Below, in pieces: positions 6,451 through 7,202 of a stretch of DNA of 7,202 nucleotides. Source of the DNA: Lentisphaeria bacterium (lineage in GTDB: Bacteria; Verrucomicrobiota; Lentisphaeria; Oligosphaerales; Oligosphaeraceae); the NCBI GenBank assembly GCA_016303095.1, contig JAEDMH010000117.1:1-7202 (forward strand), read 5' to 3'. The notes below the pieces were generated by a model. The model saw nothing but the letters and a program-made list of their open reading frames with translations. It ran no database searches and was not told where the DNA came from. The stretch's first letter is position 1. Every line of letters starts with the position of its first letter. A program made the translations under genes and the position numbers.

Positions 6451-7079
6451 GCCCCCCAGAGGAACCACGCTCCACCCAGTTCCTGGTCCTCCGAAAAACT
6501 CCCTACAATGATCGCACCGTCATCATCGGAGGACTCTCCCCGGAACTGGGAATCCTCACCCTGAAGATGCCGGCCCCGAGCCTCCATCCCGTCAAGGCCC
6601 GCCCCTTCTTCGATCTCTTCCAAATCCTCCAGGTGGATTTCCTCCCCCACGGAGAATGGGGAAAATGCCGGAAGTTCATCCCTCTCCAAGATTTCCAGGG
6701 AATCGCCCTGCGACGCCCCTGCTTCGAGGCCGCCTGCTTCCTGGCACGTCTGACCATGGAGAATATCTTCCCCCAAATGCCTATGCCCGCCTTCTACCAG
6801 GCCCTGGTGGTGGGACTCCAAAGACTCGCCCAAGACCCCCTCCCCCCTGAGGCCATTCTCACCGGCGCCGGATTGACGCTCCTCAATGAATCCGGACTCC
6901 TTTCCTCGGTCACCCTCTCCCAACGGGAAACGGCTCAGTGCCAAATCCTCCTCCAAATGGCCGCCGGAGCCCCGCCCCCCACCATCTCTTCTCCTGTCTG
7001 GACCGACCTCTGGCAATGGACCAAAATCAAACTCCTCCAGGCCGGCTTCCAATGGGAGCCCCACAGACCACAGGGATAG
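6447..7079 (+). CDS. Divergent RecO-like DNA repair protein
   Basis: Probably a relative of RecO, the recombination mediator that helps load RecA onto SSB-coated single-stranded DNA. The N-terminal 75 or so residues have the RecO OB-fold pattern: a strand ending in VLRKTPYNDRTVII (14-27), a loop with SPELGILTL (31-39), then FFDLFQILQVDF (54-65) and a turn into GEWGKCRKFIPLQDF (69-83). The following part (about 85-130) resembles the helical second domain. At 210 residues it is shorter than the usual 230-260, and no zinc-binding cysteine cluster is seen; cysteines lie singly at 74, 92, 97 and 165. Identity to standard RecO looks low, so I give no gene symbol. It is the last gene of the block, coupled to the membrane protein by an ATGA overlap, and it ends 21 bases before the tandem repeat. 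The alternative is an unrelated OB-fold protein. Confidence 0.55.
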   Translation: MSPPEEPRSTQFLVLRKTPYNDRTVIIGGLSPELGILTLKMPAPSLHPVKARPFFDLFQILQVDFLPHGEWGKCRKFIPLQDFQGIALRRPCFEAACFLARLTMENIFPQMPMPAFYQALVVGLQRLAQDPLPPEAILTGAGLTLLNESGLLSSVTLSQRETAQCQILLQMAAGAPPPTISSPVWTDLWQWTKIKLLQAGFQWEPHRPQG

Positions 7080-7081
7080 AA

Positions 7082-7099
7082 GGTCGGACAGGTCGGGGA
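7082..7099 (+). repeat. Two adjoining 9-base direct repeats
   Basis: GGTCGGACA and GGTCGGGGA stand side by side and match at seven of nine bases. They sit between the recO-like stop and the 47-base repeat. The nine-base period equals the spacing of CACGGAG words within the larger repeat, so this may be a decayed edge of the array or chance. Confidence 0.4.
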
Positions 7100-7100
7100 A

Positions 7101-7202
7101 ACACGGAGGGCACAGAGGGTTTTAAACACGGAGAGCACGGAGAGGAGACACGGAGGGCACAGAGGGTTTTAAACACGGAGAGCACGGAGAGGAAACACGG
7201 AG
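7101..7202 (+). repeat. 47-base tandem repeat of CACGGAG words, running off the window
   Basis: Copies begin at 7101, 7148 and 7195, giving a strict period of 47. The two full copies differ at one base (7147 G, 7194 A), and the third is cut by the window edge. Each unit consists of two nine-base words starting at its second base (CACGGAGGG then CACAGAGGG), the AT-rich spacer TTTTAAA, two identical nine-base words (CACGGAGAG twice), then GAR and A. The + strand is about three-quarters purine (35 of 47 bases), unlike the C-rich genes just upstream. There is no stable hairpin, no open gene and no unique spacers. Related CACGGAG/CACAGAG repeats are, from memory, common between genes in several environmental phyla, including Verrucomicrobiota and Planctomycetota; their function is unknown. 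Confidence 0.9.

Noticed and set aside
5694..7064. 456-codon open frame on the - strand opposite the last two genes
   Set aside because: Low-complexity Gly/Glu then Arg/Ser-rich product, no start context, and it crosses two coupled sense genes.
7101..7202. CRISPR array
   Set aside because: The 47-base units follow each other without unique spacers and have internal nine-base words; no cas genes are present.

Overview
The window is a compact bacterial block of eight genes, all on the + strand, followed by the start of an intergenic tandem repeat. Intergenic gaps are 0 to 37 bases, and two junctions are four-base ATGA overlaps. Bases 1-169 hold an untranslated leader. The genes could be transcribed as one unit, because no terminator-like hairpin is visible between them, but this is inferred.

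Layout: type II citrate synthase gltA (170-1495); an alpha/beta-hydrolase esterase of the tributyrin-esterase type (1502-2242); a HisA isomerase of the eukaryotic (yeast HIS6-like) type (2257-3018); a PflX-like radical SAM protein (3015-3971); purE (4009-4512); a secreted protein of unknown function (4544-5782); a two-helix membrane protein with a long helical middle, also unknown (5809-6450); and a divergent RecO-like protein (6447-7079). From 7101 to the window edge runs a 47-base tandem repeat built on the heptamer CACGGAG, with at least two full copies.

The organism is a GC-rich bacterium. The eukaryotic-type HisA and the purine-rich CACGGAG intergenic repeat fit Verrucomicrobiota or a related PVC lineage. 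That placement rests on recall and was not tested by any search.

The genes do not form one pathway. They mix central carbon metabolism (gltA), histidine and purine biosynthesis (hisA, purE), a radical SAM enzyme without a visible substrate protein, two envelope proteins and a putative recombination mediator. HisA and PurE are loosely linked, since the histidine step after HisA releases AICAR, which enters purine synthesis downstream of PurE. I see no clear novel defence, mobile or regulatory system. The points most worth following are the eukaryotic-type HisA, the two unknown envelope genes coupled to the RecO-like gene, and the 3' repeat.
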